Of a DNA stretch of 64,000 bases, positions 6,706 through 15,068 are shown piece after piece (within the stretch, counting starts at the first letter, position 1; every line of letters begins with the position of its first letter). Position numbers and translations under genes: made by a program. A model generated the notes under the pieces. The model was not told the origin of the DNA. It was given only the letters and a program-made list of their open reading frames with translations, and did no database searches. Source of the DNA: Bacillus_P idriensis_A (lineage in GTDB: Bacteria > Bacillota > Bacilli > Bacillales > Bacillaceae); NCBI RefSeq assembly GCF_050483325.1, contig NZ_JBCMYF010000035.1:124001-188000 (forward strand), written 5' to 3'.

Positions 6706-8181
6706 TCACTCGTTCTGGCCAAAAACAGCCTTTAATTCTGCCTTCCATTCAAGAAGATGAAGATGTGCATGCTTCACTTTCTTTTCTTCATAAAGTAAAA
6801 GATCAAGTCCGCACCTGTCACAGCAATTCTCCTGTGAATGGATAATATTTTCTTCAAAATAACTGAGTATTCCCTGCCGCCTGCATTCTTTTGACATAAG
6901 CCATTTCATAACTGCGTCTAATTTTCTTTTTTTGAAAGAACGTCTTTCTTCAATTTTCCCCCAAATGAATTGAATCACCTGCTTTTCATTTCCGGATAGG
7001 GCATATGGGAGCTTTTCTAAATGATGAAGAATAAACCTTCCCTGTACTTCTTTTACACCAGCCATTTCAAATGATTCTTCAGCATCTCCGCCTGCAGAGA
7101 TTTGATAAATGGTCTGATGGAGCTGTTCAAATGTTGAAAACTCAGATTCCAGCAGGGTTAAGGGAATTTCGATATCTCCGCTTCCAATAAGAGCTATTGC
7201 CGCACTTGGCTGTCCATCTCTTCCCGCTCTGCCTATTTCCTGAACGTAGGATTCGATTTGAGAGGGGAAATGGAAATGGATGACATATCTGACATTTCCT
7301 TTATTAACACCCATACCAAATGCATTTGTGCAGCAGACTACATCTAATTGATCATATATAAACTGCTGCTGAATCAGTGTCCTCTGCTCTTGCTCCATCC
7401 CGGCATGATAACAGGCAGACTCGTGAATGCCCTCCATTTTCAGGAATTGCGCAAGGTTTTCCGTCCATTTTCTGCTTGAGCAATAAATAATTCCAGGCCC
7501 TTTCAGGGTTTTTACTAGTTCAGATACTCTTTTCATTTTATCTTCAAGTGAATGGCATTCCTCAATTTTTATGGCAATATTGCTGCGGTTAACTGATTGT
7601 ATATGCCTTTTTACGTTCGTCATGTGCAAAGATTTTTCAATATCCGTCAGTACCTCTGGTGTAGCAGTTGCAGTCAGTGCCATGCAGGGTGCACCGCCAA
7701 GTTTCTCTCTTAATTCGCCAAGCTTTGAATAGTCAGGCCTGAAATCATGACCCCACTGAGAAATACAGTGAGCTTCATCAACTACAAATAATGAGAGTTT
7801 TATCTCCCGAAGTGCAGAAGCAACTGCTTCAAACTGCAGAATTTCCGGTGATGCAAAGATATATTTATATTGATTCAGTTTGCTTAATGCTCTTTGCCTT
7901 TCCATATAAGGGAGAGCGCCATTTAAGCCAATAACCCTCTTCTCTCCCCTGAGGCGAATTTGCTGAATCTGATCTTCCATTAATGAAAGGAGCGGTGAAA
8001 CGATTAACACTGTCCCATCCAGAATGTAAGCAGGCAGCTGATAGCAAAGCGATTTCCCTCCTCCTGTAGGAAGAAGGGCGATTGCATCATGGCCGTCTAT
8101 AATATCCGTTATGATGTTCTCCTGGCCAGTTCGAAAGGAATCATGTCCGAAATGGCGCTTTAATGCTTCTTTAACGTTCAT
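6706..8181 (-). CDS. recQ: RecQ-family ATP-dependent DNA helicase (short form)
   Basis: 491 aa, the size of B. subtilis YpbC and shorter than RecQ proteins with an HRDC domain. Walker A LPTGGGKSLCYQ near residue 35, DEAH box VVDEAHC near 135, SF2 motif VI QEIGRAGRDGQ near 315, and a C-terminal zinc-binding CCDRCGL. It unwinds 3'-5' and acts in recombination and replication-fork repair. The start follows AGGAGG by 5 nt. It lies between ypbB and ypbD in one transcription unit. Confidence 0.94.
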   Translation of the reverse strand: MNVKEALKRHFGHDSFRTGQENIITDIIDGHDAIALLPTGGGKSLCYQLPAYILDGTVLIVSPLLSLMEDQIQQIRLRGEKRVIGLNGALPYMERQRALSKLNQYKYIFASPEILQFEAVASALREIKLSLFVVDEAHCISQWGHDFRPDYSKLGELREKLGGAPCMALTATATPEVLTDIEKSLHMTNVKRHIQSVNRSNIAIKIEECHSLEDKMKRVSELVKTLKGPGIIYCSSRKWTENLAQFLKMEGIHESACYHAGMEQEQRTLIQQQFIYDQLDVVCCTNAFGMGVNKGNVRYVIHFHFPSQIESYVQEIGRAGRDGQPSAAIALIGSGDIEIPLTLLESEFSTFEQLHQTIYQISAGGDAEESFEMAGVKEVQGRFILHHLEKLPYALSGNEKQVIQFIWGKIEERRSFKKRKLDAVMKWLMSKECRRQGILSYFEENIIHSQENCCDRCGLDLLLYEEKKVKHAHLHLLEWKAELKAVFGQNE

Positions 8182-8190
8182 GACTTCCTC

Positions 8191-9240
8191 CTAAAGACGT
8201 GTAAAAGCGAGTCTGATCTGAAAATATGAATAACGGTCATTCAGCGCTTCTTTTACAATTCTCAGCTGATGCGTGTTTAATTCCTCAATCTTCATAGCAA
8301 TAACCTGAAGTCCATCATCCGCTAAAAACATGGAAAAATCAAAAGCAGTGTCATTCAATGCAATCTCAACAACATGATCTTCAATCGTGCTTAATTTTAA
8401 ATGCCTGATTCTTGCAATTTCTTCTATTGATTTTCCCAATTGGATCAGCTGCAGCGTTTTTGAAGTGGATTCGGTAAGAGGGTGAACTTTTGAAAGGTCT
8501 TCTATCACTGAGTTCAAAAGCGGATATTGATGTTTTTTCAAGCTGCATTCTTCTATGACATTGTGTATAACGTTCCAAAACAGCAATTTAATGTACTCTG
8601 CATCTTCATTAAATTTTTCGCCAAGCTGTTCATATGTCAGGCCAATGCGCTGATTAGATGTCAATTGATAGACCCAAATCGCTGCCTCCCGGTCTGAAAA
8701 CCGCTGAAGATGACTGAACATTTCCTGATAGAGAGCATCAGACAGCTCCATTCTATTTAGGGGTGACCTTTTTAAAAAATGCTTTACCCACCGCTGCACT
8801 TTTTCATCTTTCGTTACAGGCAAGTATTTTGTGCTGCCTGCTTTTGAATGAGAAAGAACTTGAGTCATCAGCATCAGTCTCTTCCAGAAAAGAAACCCGC
8901 TTGATGAAAAGATGGATCCATTCAAACATTTAGGAATTGGCTTATTTTTCTTTACTGTTTCAAGAAGAGTTTCAGCTTTTTTTGATAAAATAAGAGCATC
9001 ATTTTCCGAATAAATTATGTATCCAGTATCAATTAGATTTTGCACAGCTGCTTCATACTCTTTCCGCTTTAAAACCGGATACATGCCGAATAAATTTGAA
9101 AGGTGAAAAAGCTTGCTGTCCTGAATCGTCTGTGAGGATTTTTTTCCTTTTAATAAATGAAAAACGGCTGATGAAGAACGTTCCCCGCCGAATTTCTTAA
9201 GACAATCTAAATAGACAATATCCAAATAATTTTGAGTCAT
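8191..9240 (-). CDS. ypbB: YpbB, helix-turn-helix protein upstream of recQ
   Basis: 349 aa, conserved next to recQ across Bacillus; role unknown. The C-terminal part near residues 265-335 (GKSIEEIARIRHLKLSTIEDH) is a helix-turn-helix of the kind found at the C-terminus of some RecQ proteins. YpbB may therefore be a separated accessory part of the helicase; this is an inference. Of three nearby starts, ATG 9240 has the best spacing to AAGGTG. Stop and recQ start are 9 nt apart. Confidence 0.85.
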   Translation of the reverse strand: MTQNYLDIVYLDCLKKFGGERSSSAVFHLLKGKKSSQTIQDSKLFHLSNLFGMYPVLKRKEYEAAVQNLIDTGYIIYSENDALILSKKAETLLETVKKNKPIPKCLNGSIFSSSGFLFWKRLMLMTQVLSHSKAGSTKYLPVTKDEKVQRWVKHFLKRSPLNRMELSDALYQEMFSHLQRFSDREAAIWVYQLTSNQRIGLTYEQLGEKFNEDAEYIKLLFWNVIHNVIEECSLKKHQYPLLNSVIEDLSKVHPLTESTSKTLQLIQLGKSIEEIARIRHLKLSTIEDHVVEIALNDTAFDFSMFLADDGLQVIAMKIEELNTHQLRIVKEALNDRYSYFQIRLAFTRL

Positions 9241-9389
9241 CCACATCACCTTACACTTTTTGACACGTTTCGATTCTTGCTTCTATTGTAACAGATTCTC
9301 GCTGAAAATTGGCGTTTAAAGTTGCCTGTAAAGGGTATCTTAATTACTAGAAAGCCTTGTATGATAAGCATTCTCATTGTACTTTCCTA

Positions 9390-9418
9390 TTGAAAAGTTT
9401 CGAAAACAGATTTACAAT
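9390..9418 (+). promoter_or_regulatory. Sigma-A promoter of fer
   Basis: TTGAAA (9390-9395), 17-bp spacer, TACAAT (9413-9418), about 105 bp upstream of the ferredoxin start. Confidence 0.6.
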
Positions 9419-9522
9419 GTATAAATATAAAGAGGTACGCACCTGATTTTTCAGTTTTTCACTGACAAATGAATGAATGTACCATATCATAGAGTGTGAC
9501 CATTTCAGAGGAGGTTTTTTTT

Positions 9523-9771
9523 ATGGCAAAGTATACAATCGTTGACAAAGATACTTGCATTGCTTGCGGTGCATGTGGAGCAGCTGCACCAGACATTTAT
9601 GATTATGATGATGAGGGTATTGCATTCGTAACCCTTGATGATAACCAGGGAATTGTCGAAGTACCTGAAATCTTAGAGGAAGACATGATGGACGCATATG
9701 AAGGCTGTCCGACTGATTCCATTAAAATTGCCGACGAGTCATTTGACGGCGACGCTTTAAAATTTGAATAG
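9523..9771 (+). CDS. fer: [4Fe-4S] ferredoxin
   Basis: 82-aa cytosolic electron carrier. One cluster is bound by the CxxCxxC motif CIACGAC near residue 11-17 and a distant CP (YEGCPTD near residue 61). The rest is highly acidic, as in B. subtilis Fer. ATG 9523 follows GAGGAGG at good spacing; the longer open frame starting at 9496 lacks a ribosome-binding site. Divergent from ypbB. Confidence 0.96.
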   Translation: MAKYTIVDKDTCIACGACGAAAPDIYDYDDEGIAFVTLDDNQGIVEVPEILEEDMMDAYEGCPTDSIKIADESFDGDALKFE

Positions 9772-9806
9772 AAAAAAATCCTCTGCAAATGCAGAGGATT
9801 TTTTTA
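9772..9806. terminator. Bidirectional terminator between fer and ribU
   Basis: A 10-bp perfect stem (AATCCTCTGC / GCAGAGGATT, loop AAAT) is flanked by A-run and T-run, so it serves the convergent genes fer (+) and ribU (-). Confidence 0.9.
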
Positions 9807-10385
9807 TGCAGCACGTTTATAGTCAGTTTGTGCATGAACCCATGTTTTAAGCTTCGCAAAGATTGCCATAAACACAAATCCCATGACAATTCCTTTAATT
9901 AAGTTAAACGGCAGAATTCCCGCTGCGATAAGTGCGCGCAATTCCGGCGCTGCCATAGCCGGAGCATTAAGGAACCATGTGTATGCCGGTATGAACAAGT
10001 AGTAGTTTAAGACACTCATGACTAAAGCCATCACGACTGTGCCGATTGAAAGTCCTATTGCAAGGCCTCTCATTGAATTCATTTTACGGTACATATAGGA
10101 AGCAGGCAGAATATATAAGACACCTGCAGTAAAATTGGCAAGCTGGCCGACAGGAACACCTGTTGCATTCCCCATAATAATGTAATGAAGAATGTTTTTG
10201 ATTGCTTCAACCATTATACCGGCTCCAGGACCAAACAGAATAGCGGCGATAATGGCCGGAACATCTCCGAAATCAAGTTCTAAAAAACTTGAAAAACCAA
10301 TCGGAAAATTAAAAATCATTAATACAAACCCTACACTTGCAAGCATTGCGATTGACACTTGCTTTTTCACCTTACTGTGCTGCAT
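9804..10385 (-). CDS. ribU: Riboflavin transporter, ECF S component RibU/FmnP
   Basis: 193-aa membrane protein with five to six helices. It is the substrate-binding S component that imports riboflavin together with the shared EcfAAT module encoded elsewhere. The N-terminal pattern (KQVSIAMLASVGFVLMIFN...FGDVPAIIAAILFGP) is typical of RibU. ATG 10385 follows an AGGAG box; the longer frame lacks one. An FMN riboswitch lies directly upstream. Confidence 0.94.
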   Translation of the reverse strand: MQHSKVKKQVSIAMLASVGFVLMIFNFPIGFSSFLELDFGDVPAIIAAILFGPGAGIMVEAIKNILHYIIMGNATGVPVGQLANFTAGVLYILPASYMYRKMNSMRGLAIGLSIGTVVMALVMSVLNYYLFIPAYTWFLNAPAMAAPELRALIAAGILPFNLIKGIVMGFVFMAIFAKLKTWVHAQTDYKRAA

Positions 10386-10445
10386 CTTTCTCTCTCTCCT
10401 TTTTCGATCCATCCGGAAAGAAAGGAAACGTCCTGTTTATCCAAG

Positions 10446-10480
10446 CAAAATAAAACCCTTTGTGCAACGTACACAAAGGG
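10446..10480 (-). terminator. Expression-platform terminator of the ribU FMN riboswitch
   Basis: CCCTTTGTG-TACGTTG-CACAAAGGG stem followed by TTTTATTTT on the minus strand, between aptamer and ribU. Confidence 0.85.
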
Positions 10481-10539
10481 AGAAATCAGGCAAGGTTAAA
10501 TAAACGATTAAAATTTGCATTTTAAACGCCAGAACCTCC

Positions 10540-10669
10540 ATCTTCTCCCATCCAGACTATACTGTCGGCTCTGGAATCACACCAGATCCTGCCAAACTGC
10601 AAACGGCTCGCGGGCTAGAAACATTTGTTTCATTACCGCCGGTCGGGAATTGCACCCTGCCCCGAAGAT
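10540..10669 (-). promoter_or_regulatory. FMN riboswitch (RFN element) of ribU
   Basis: The minus strand shows the conserved blocks in order: ATCTTCGGGGCAGGGTG, CCCGACCGGCGGTA, AGCCCGCGAGCC, GATTCCAGAGCCGACAGT and GGATGGGAGAAGAT. FMN binding is expected to favour the downstream terminator and shut off riboflavin import. Confidence 0.96.
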
Positions 10670-10696
10670 AGATCATATTATTTTGTTTTCGAGATA

Positions 10697-10725
10697 AGTA
10701 TACTGCATCCTTTTCATTTTGTGAA
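10697..10725 (-). promoter_or_regulatory. Sigma-A promoter of ribU
   Basis: Minus strand: TTCACA (10720-10725), 17-bp spacer, TATACT (10697-10702), about 28 bp before the aptamer. Confidence 0.65.
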
Positions 10726-10797
10726 TATAAATGCTTAAAATCGAAACAGCATTCTTTTTCCAATTAAAGTCTTTAGCCTTTTAACGCTTTACTGTTA

Positions 10798-10826
10798 TTG
10801 ACATAATAATCTTAATATGATAAATT
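10798..10826 (+). promoter_or_regulatory. Sigma-A promoter of serA
   Basis: Consensus TTGACA (10798-10803), 17-bp spacer, TAAATT (10821-10826). No T-box or other leader structure is apparent. Confidence 0.7.
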
Positions 10827-10862
10827 ATCTGATATTTAATAGTAGCGCTTAGGGGGATAATC

Positions 10863-12437
10863 ATGTATCGAATACTTGTATCAGATTCAATGAGTGCAGA
10901 CGGCCTTTTGCCTTTGCTTGGAGCAGAACATGCAGATGTTGTTCAGAAAAAAGCGTCAGAGGCAGCAGATGAGCTTCATACATTTCACGCTTTGCTTGTC
11001 AGAAGTGCCACTAAAGTCACGGAGGAATTAATCGCTAAAATGCCGTCGCTAAAAATAATCGCAAGAGCCGGTGTTGGAATCGATAACATTGATCTTGATG
11101 CTGCAACTAAACATGGTGTAGTCGTTATTAACGCACCCGATGGAAATACAATTTCTACAGCTGAGCATACTTTTGCGATGATGACATCCCTGCTCCGCCA
11201 TATTCCGCAGGCAAATGTATCCGTGAAATCTAATGAATGGAACCGGACTGCCTTTGTCGGCACTGAGCTTTACGGCAAAACATTGGGCATTGTCGGACTC
11301 GGCAGAATCGGAACAGAAATTGCAAAACGCGCGCAGGCTTTTGGAGTAAATGTGCTTGTTTTCGATCCATTTTTGACCCGTGACCGCGCTGCAAAGATAT
11401 CAGTAAAAAGCGCGAGTCTTGATGAACTTTTAGAGCAGGCAGATATCATTACTGTACATACCCCTCTAACAAAAGAAACAAGAGGACTTATTGGAGCAAA
11501 ATCCTTGCCCAAGACTAAAAAAGGCGTTTATTTGCTCAACTGTGCACGAGGCGGAATTATCGATGAAGAAGCGCTTATTCCTTTCTTGGAAAACGGGCAC
11601 ATTGCTGGAGTTGCGCTTGATGTATTTGAAACAGAACCTCCAGTTGATCATCCGCTTTTGCGCTATGACAATGTGATTGCAACACCGCATTTAGGCGCTT
11701 CTACGAAGGAAGCACAATTAAACGTTGCAGCCCAGGTCGCACAGGATGTTCTGAACTTTCTGGACGGAAAAATGGTCACGACATCTGTTAACCTGCCGAC
11801 ATTAACTAAAGAAATATTTGAAAAAATTCAGCCGTTTTACAAGCTTGCCAAGAAAATGGGAAATGTCGTATCTCAGTGCATGAAGGAGCCAGTGCACGAC
11901 ATTTCCATAAAATATGAAGGATCAGTAGCTGAGCTTGAAACCTCCTTTATTACAAAAAGCTTGATTGCAGGATTCTTAACACCCCGTGTTGCTTCTAATG
12001 TAAATGAAGTAAACGCAGGCATGATTGCAAAAGAACGCGGAATCAGCTTCAGCGAAAAGATCACTTCAAATGAGTCTGGATATGAAAATTGCATCACAGT
12101 AACCATCCATGGTGACCAAACAACGTTTGAAATAAAAGGCACGCACATCCCTCACTATGGTGAACGAATTGTAGGCATTAATTCTTTCAATATTGACTTT
12201 TATCCATCAGGACATCTCATTTATATCCAGCATACAGATAAACCGGGGGTCATTGGACGCGTAGGCCGGATATTAGGTGATCATGAAGTAAACATTGCAA
12301 CCATGCAAGTAGGCCGTAAAAATGCCGGAGGAGAAGCCATCATGATGCTCTCATTCGACCGTTCCCTGGACGATGCCCTGCTGACAACCCTATCTGAAAT
12401 TGATGATATCGTGTCTATTAGAGCTATTGAACTCTGA
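10863..12437 (+). CDS. serA: D-3-phosphoglycerate dehydrogenase (SerA)
   Basis: First step of serine synthesis: 3-phosphoglycerate to phosphohydroxypyruvate. 524 aa, the long Bacillus form. Substrate-binding and Rossmann region near residues 1-315 with ARAGVGIDNIDLDAA near 60 and GKTLGIVGLGRIG near 140, catalytic histidine in PHLGAST, an intervening domain near 320-445, and a C-terminal ACT domain near 450-524 (DKPGVIGRVGRILGDHEVNIATM). ATG follows GGGGG. The stop codon overlaps the beginning of a hairpin repeat. Confidence 0.96.
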   Translation: MYRILVSDSMSADGLLPLLGAEHADVVQKKASEAADELHTFHALLVRSATKVTEELIAKMPSLKIIARAGVGIDNIDLDAATKHGVVVINAPDGNTISTAEHTFAMMTSLLRHIPQANVSVKSNEWNRTAFVGTELYGKTLGIVGLGRIGTEIAKRAQAFGVNVLVFDPFLTRDRAAKISVKSASLDELLEQADIITVHTPLTKETRGLIGAKSLPKTKKGVYLLNCARGGIIDEEALIPFLENGHIAGVALDVFETEPPVDHPLLRYDNVIATPHLGASTKEAQLNVAAQVAQDVLNFLDGKMVTTSVNLPTLTKEIFEKIQPFYKLAKKMGNVVSQCMKEPVHDISIKYEGSVAELETSFITKSLIAGFLTPRVASNVNEVNAGMIAKERGISFSEKITSNESGYENCITVTIHGDQTTFEIKGTHIPHYGERIVGINSFNIDFYPSGHLIYIQHTDKPGVIGRVGRILGDHEVNIATMQVGRKNAGGEAIMMLSFDRSLDDALLTTLSEIDDIVSIRAIEL

Positions 12438-12575
12438 AATGCGTAATCGCCCGAATAGCTCCGACAGACAGAAAAGGCACATCCAGTAAAGGCGCTTTTT
12501 GCCTTTGCTGGATGTGCCGTTCTGGCCGAGGAGTTGGGCGATGGAGCTGGACACCATGAAATGCTGAACCGACTG
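12436..12575. repeat. Dispersed hairpin repeat, copy A
   Basis: About 120-bp element. A left flank ends CCGACAGACAGAAAA. The hairpin is GGCACATCCAG (12476-12486) paired perfectly with CTGGATGTGCC (12508-12518), continued by an inner AAAGGC/GCCTTT stem and loop GCTTTTT. The right flank runs from 12519 (GTTCTGGCCGAGGAGTTGGG) to 12575. The right flank differs from copy B at only 2 of 57 positions while the outer stem is entirely different. Confidence 0.85.
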
Positions 12576-12695
12576 CTTAGCGCAGGCAGACAGATAAGGA
12601 TCCGCCCGTGAACGCTTTTTGCCTTTATGGGCGGATCCGTTCTGGCCGAGGAGTTGGGCGATGGAGCTAGACACCATGAAATGCTGAACCGGCTG
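12576..12695. repeat. Dispersed hairpin repeat, copy B
   Basis: Head-to-tail with copy A at a 120-bp period. The stem GGATCCGCCC (12598-12607) pairs perfectly with GGGCGGATCC (12629-12638); the inner stem is weaker, with two G-T pairs and one C-C mismatch. Loop and right flank (12639-12695) match copy A. Confidence 0.85.
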
Positions 12696-12728
12696 TCTTG
12701 CGTGTGTAACACAATAAATTAAAAACGA

Positions 12729-12770
12729 TAAAAAAAAACAGAGAACAGGCTCCCTGCTCTCTGTTTTTTA
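12729..12770. terminator. Bidirectional terminator, serA / histidine kinase gene
   Basis: ACAGAGAACAGG / CCTGCTCTCTGT stem with a short CTC loop, flanked by A8 and T6. It lies between the convergent serA (beyond the repeats) and the kinase gene. Confidence 0.85.
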
Positions 12771-14021
12771 TGCTCTTTTGATCGGAATTTCAATCTCAAC
12801 GGCAGTCCCTTCGCCAACTTTGCTGCTGAAAGATATCTTTCCATTATGAGATTCAATAATTCTGTAGCTTACAGTGAGGCCGAGTCCTGTACCTTTTTCT
12901 TTTACGGAGTAAAAAGGTTCGCCAAGCCTTTTAAGTCTCTCTTCTTCCATTCCTTCACCATCGTCAGCTATCTTGACGATGGCCTGTTTTCCGGTGTGGC
13001 TCACTATTATTTCAATCGTTTTAGATCCGGCTTCAATTGAATTTTTTATGACATTAATAAAGACCTGTTTAAGCTGATTAGGCTCACAATCAATATCAGG
13101 CATACCAACAGCATGCTCAAATTTAATATCAACGCCATACATATTAGCCTGTGATTCCAACAGTGATATCACGTTGCACAGAAGCTGGTTCAGATTTGTA
13201 TTTTTAAAATGAATATTCTGCGGTTTGGCCAGAACAAGGAGTTCGCCGACAATCTCATTAATCCGGTCCAGCTCGCTTTCCATAATTTCGTAATACATTT
13301 TGTTCACACTGTCGTTTTTATTCATCAGCTGAACAAAGCCTTTTAGAGAGGTCAGGGGATTTCTAATTTCATGGGCAACACTTGCTGCAAGCCCTCCCAC
13401 AACACTTAATTTTTCCGCCTTTTGCAGACGGTCCTCCGCTTCTTTCATTTGCGTAATATCCCGCCCGATTACAACCAGGGCCTTTCTTGAGCCATCCTCG
13501 TTAAATAGAGGAACTTTAATCGTATCAAACGTTTTGAAGCTTCCATCAGGCAGTGGAATAATCTCTTCACAGCGGCTCACAGTGCCTCCCTGCCATGTGA
13601 TTTCATCAGATTTTTCGCAGAATATAAGTGCCTCTTTATAGAAATCCGTGTATTCAGCAAGCTCCCTGTCACTTTTCCCTTTATATTCAACACCCTGCAG
13701 CTGAAATAGATTCAGACCAAACGAATTGACTTCAATCCATTTGCCCTGTCCATCTTTAAAGTTCACAAAATCCACCATGGAATTAATCAGGGACAAAAGC
13801 TTTTCTTTCTCCCGCTCCAGCTCCTTAAACTGTTCATTTTCATTTATTAAGTAGTAGATGAAGATGCTTGTGGCGATGATAAAAACAATGGCTTTAAATT
13901 TTGAAATAAGAATAAACGTATAAATATCGTAGTCTAAAAGCCCAATTAAATGGTCTGTTCCAAAAATCCAGATTAAACTGATAAAAAAATATATATAAAG
14001 AACTTTTTTCTTTTTTGACAT
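12768..14021 (-). CDS. Orphan PAS sensor histidine kinase, sporulation-kinase type
   Basis: 417 aa: two membrane helices (about 7-24 and 43-60) with a short external loop, a PAS domain near 75-190, HisKA with phospho-acceptor H217 in AASVAHEIRNPLTSLKGFVQLM, and HATPase with NVIKNSIEA, DDGEGM and GTGLGLTV. The sequence around the histidine matches the KinA-E group that phosphorylates Spo0F. No response regulator adjoins it, which fits a phosphorelay input kinase; which Kin protein it corresponds to cannot be told. Confidence 0.85.
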   Translation of the reverse strand: MSKKKKVLYIYFFISLIWIFGTDHLIGLLDYDIYTFILISKFKAIVFIIATSIFIYYLINENEQFKELEREKEKLLSLINSMVDFVNFKDGQGKWIEVNSFGLNLFQLQGVEYKGKSDRELAEYTDFYKEALIFCEKSDEITWQGGTVSRCEEIIPLPDGSFKTFDTIKVPLFNEDGSRKALVVIGRDITQMKEAEDRLQKAEKLSVVGGLAASVAHEIRNPLTSLKGFVQLMNKNDSVNKMYYEIMESELDRINEIVGELLVLAKPQNIHFKNTNLNQLLCNVISLLESQANMYGVDIKFEHAVGMPDIDCEPNQLKQVFINVIKNSIEAGSKTIEIIVSHTGKQAIVKIADDGEGMEEERLKRLGEPFYSVKEKGTGLGLTVSYRIIESHNGKISFSSKVGEGTAVEIEIPIKRA

Positions 14022-14146
14022 GTAATTCTCCCGCTAAATGATGTGTAGACTTTCATTTTACTACTATTAGCATCTAAATAGATAGGAGACGTCTGAATTT
14101 TTTCATATTCATAAAATGAGAACCTGCAGAAACTGAACTCTTTCCA

Positions 14147-14180
14147 TAAAAAAATGCCACTCTATATAGAATGACATTTA
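14147..14180 (-). terminator. Terminator of the PHP phosphatase gene
   Basis: Minus strand: AATGTCATTCT-ATAT-AGAGTGGCATT stem (with G-U pairs) followed by T7. Confidence 0.8.
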
Positions 14181-14189
14181 ATAATACAA

Positions 14190-15002
14190 CTATTTAAGAG
14201 GCACTTCTTTTCGCTCTCCTTTTTGGAACGTCATCAATGAAGAATAACCGACTTTTTTTGCAAGGGCGATCGCCTGATCATAGTCCGCCCCAACGTCACC
14301 AGGTACATGTGCATCAGAAGAGAGGACAATCGGTATGTTTTTCTGAAAACAAAGAGATAGAAGTCTTTCATCCGGATACAGCTGACCTACAGGCTTTCTT
14401 AAGCCGGCCGTGCTGATCTCAACACAGGTTTTCGATGCGGCAAGGGCATCTGTCGCTCTATCATACTGCTTCAGCAAAAATTCTTCATCACTTGGCACAT
14501 ACTTAAAAATCTTCACTAAATCTAGGTGTCCTACTATATCAAATAAATTTGACTGAGCAAGTGTTACAACCTGATCGAAATATTTTTCATACACTTCATT
14601 TACATCGCGCCTGTCCCATTCGTGAAGAAACTCTTTTAAATCAATGCCAAAGTCATCAACCCAGTGGATGGAACCGATCACATAATCAAAATCATATGTA
14701 TCAATGAAGGTTTTCATTTCAGCATGCTTCCCTGGTGTATAATCCATTTCGATAGACATTTTCACATCAATTCCTTGATTCCATGCCTCTTTAAAAAGTG
14801 CAACATAGTCTTTCATATCATAGTATCGTCTTTCTTCTACCCACGGATTGCTCAGTATATCTTTTGTCTGATAGAAGTGATAGGCATGCTCTGAGATTCC
14901 AAAGTGCTGAATGCCTTTTTTTGCAGCCTCATCTGTGAATTGCTTCAAATAATCAAGTGTCAGGCTGCCTCGTTCTAAATGATTGTGATAGTCTGTCCGC
15001 AT
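14190..15002 (-). CDS. PHP-domain phosphoesterase, histidinol-phosphatase (HisJ) family
   Basis: 270 aa. Metal-binding PHP motifs are visible: TDYHNHLERG at the N-terminus, SEHAYHF near residue 38, SIEMDY near 85, GSIHWVDD near 112, VGHLDLVK near 158 and LSSDAH near 234. Members hydrolyse histidinol phosphate or other phosphoesters. It is not in a his operon, so the substrate is uncertain. ATG 15002 follows GGGGGG; the longer frame (15056) has no ribosome-binding site. Confidence 0.85.
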   Translation of the reverse strand: MRTDYHNHLERGSLTLDYLKQFTDEAAKKGIQHFGISEHAYHFYQTKDILSNPWVEERRYYDMKDYVALFKEAWNQGIDVKMSIEMDYTPGKHAEMKTFIDTYDFDYVIGSIHWVDDFGIDLKEFLHEWDRRDVNEVYEKYFDQVVTLAQSNLFDIVGHLDLVKIFKYVPSDEEFLLKQYDRATDALAASKTCVEISTAGLRKPVGQLYPDERLLSLCFQKNIPIVLSSDAHVPGDVGADYDQAIALAKKVGYSSLMTFQKGERKEVPLK

Positions 15003-15068
15003 CGTCTGCCCCCCGTAAGTTTTGTCCATTATAACTTTTTTTGGGCAGTGTGACAATGCATTTTCTGT

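Larger units (their letters stand above)
10386..10862. other. Intergenic region ribU-serA
   Basis: Contains, on the minus strand, the ribU promoter, FMN riboswitch and terminator, and on the plus strand the serA promoter. No further coding sequence is seen. Confidence 0.8.

Noticed and set aside
12281..12712. Overlapping 95- and 143-codon minus-strand frames with internally repeated protein sequence
   Set aside because: They are created by the tandem hairpin repeats A and B and the antisense of serA; no start signals.
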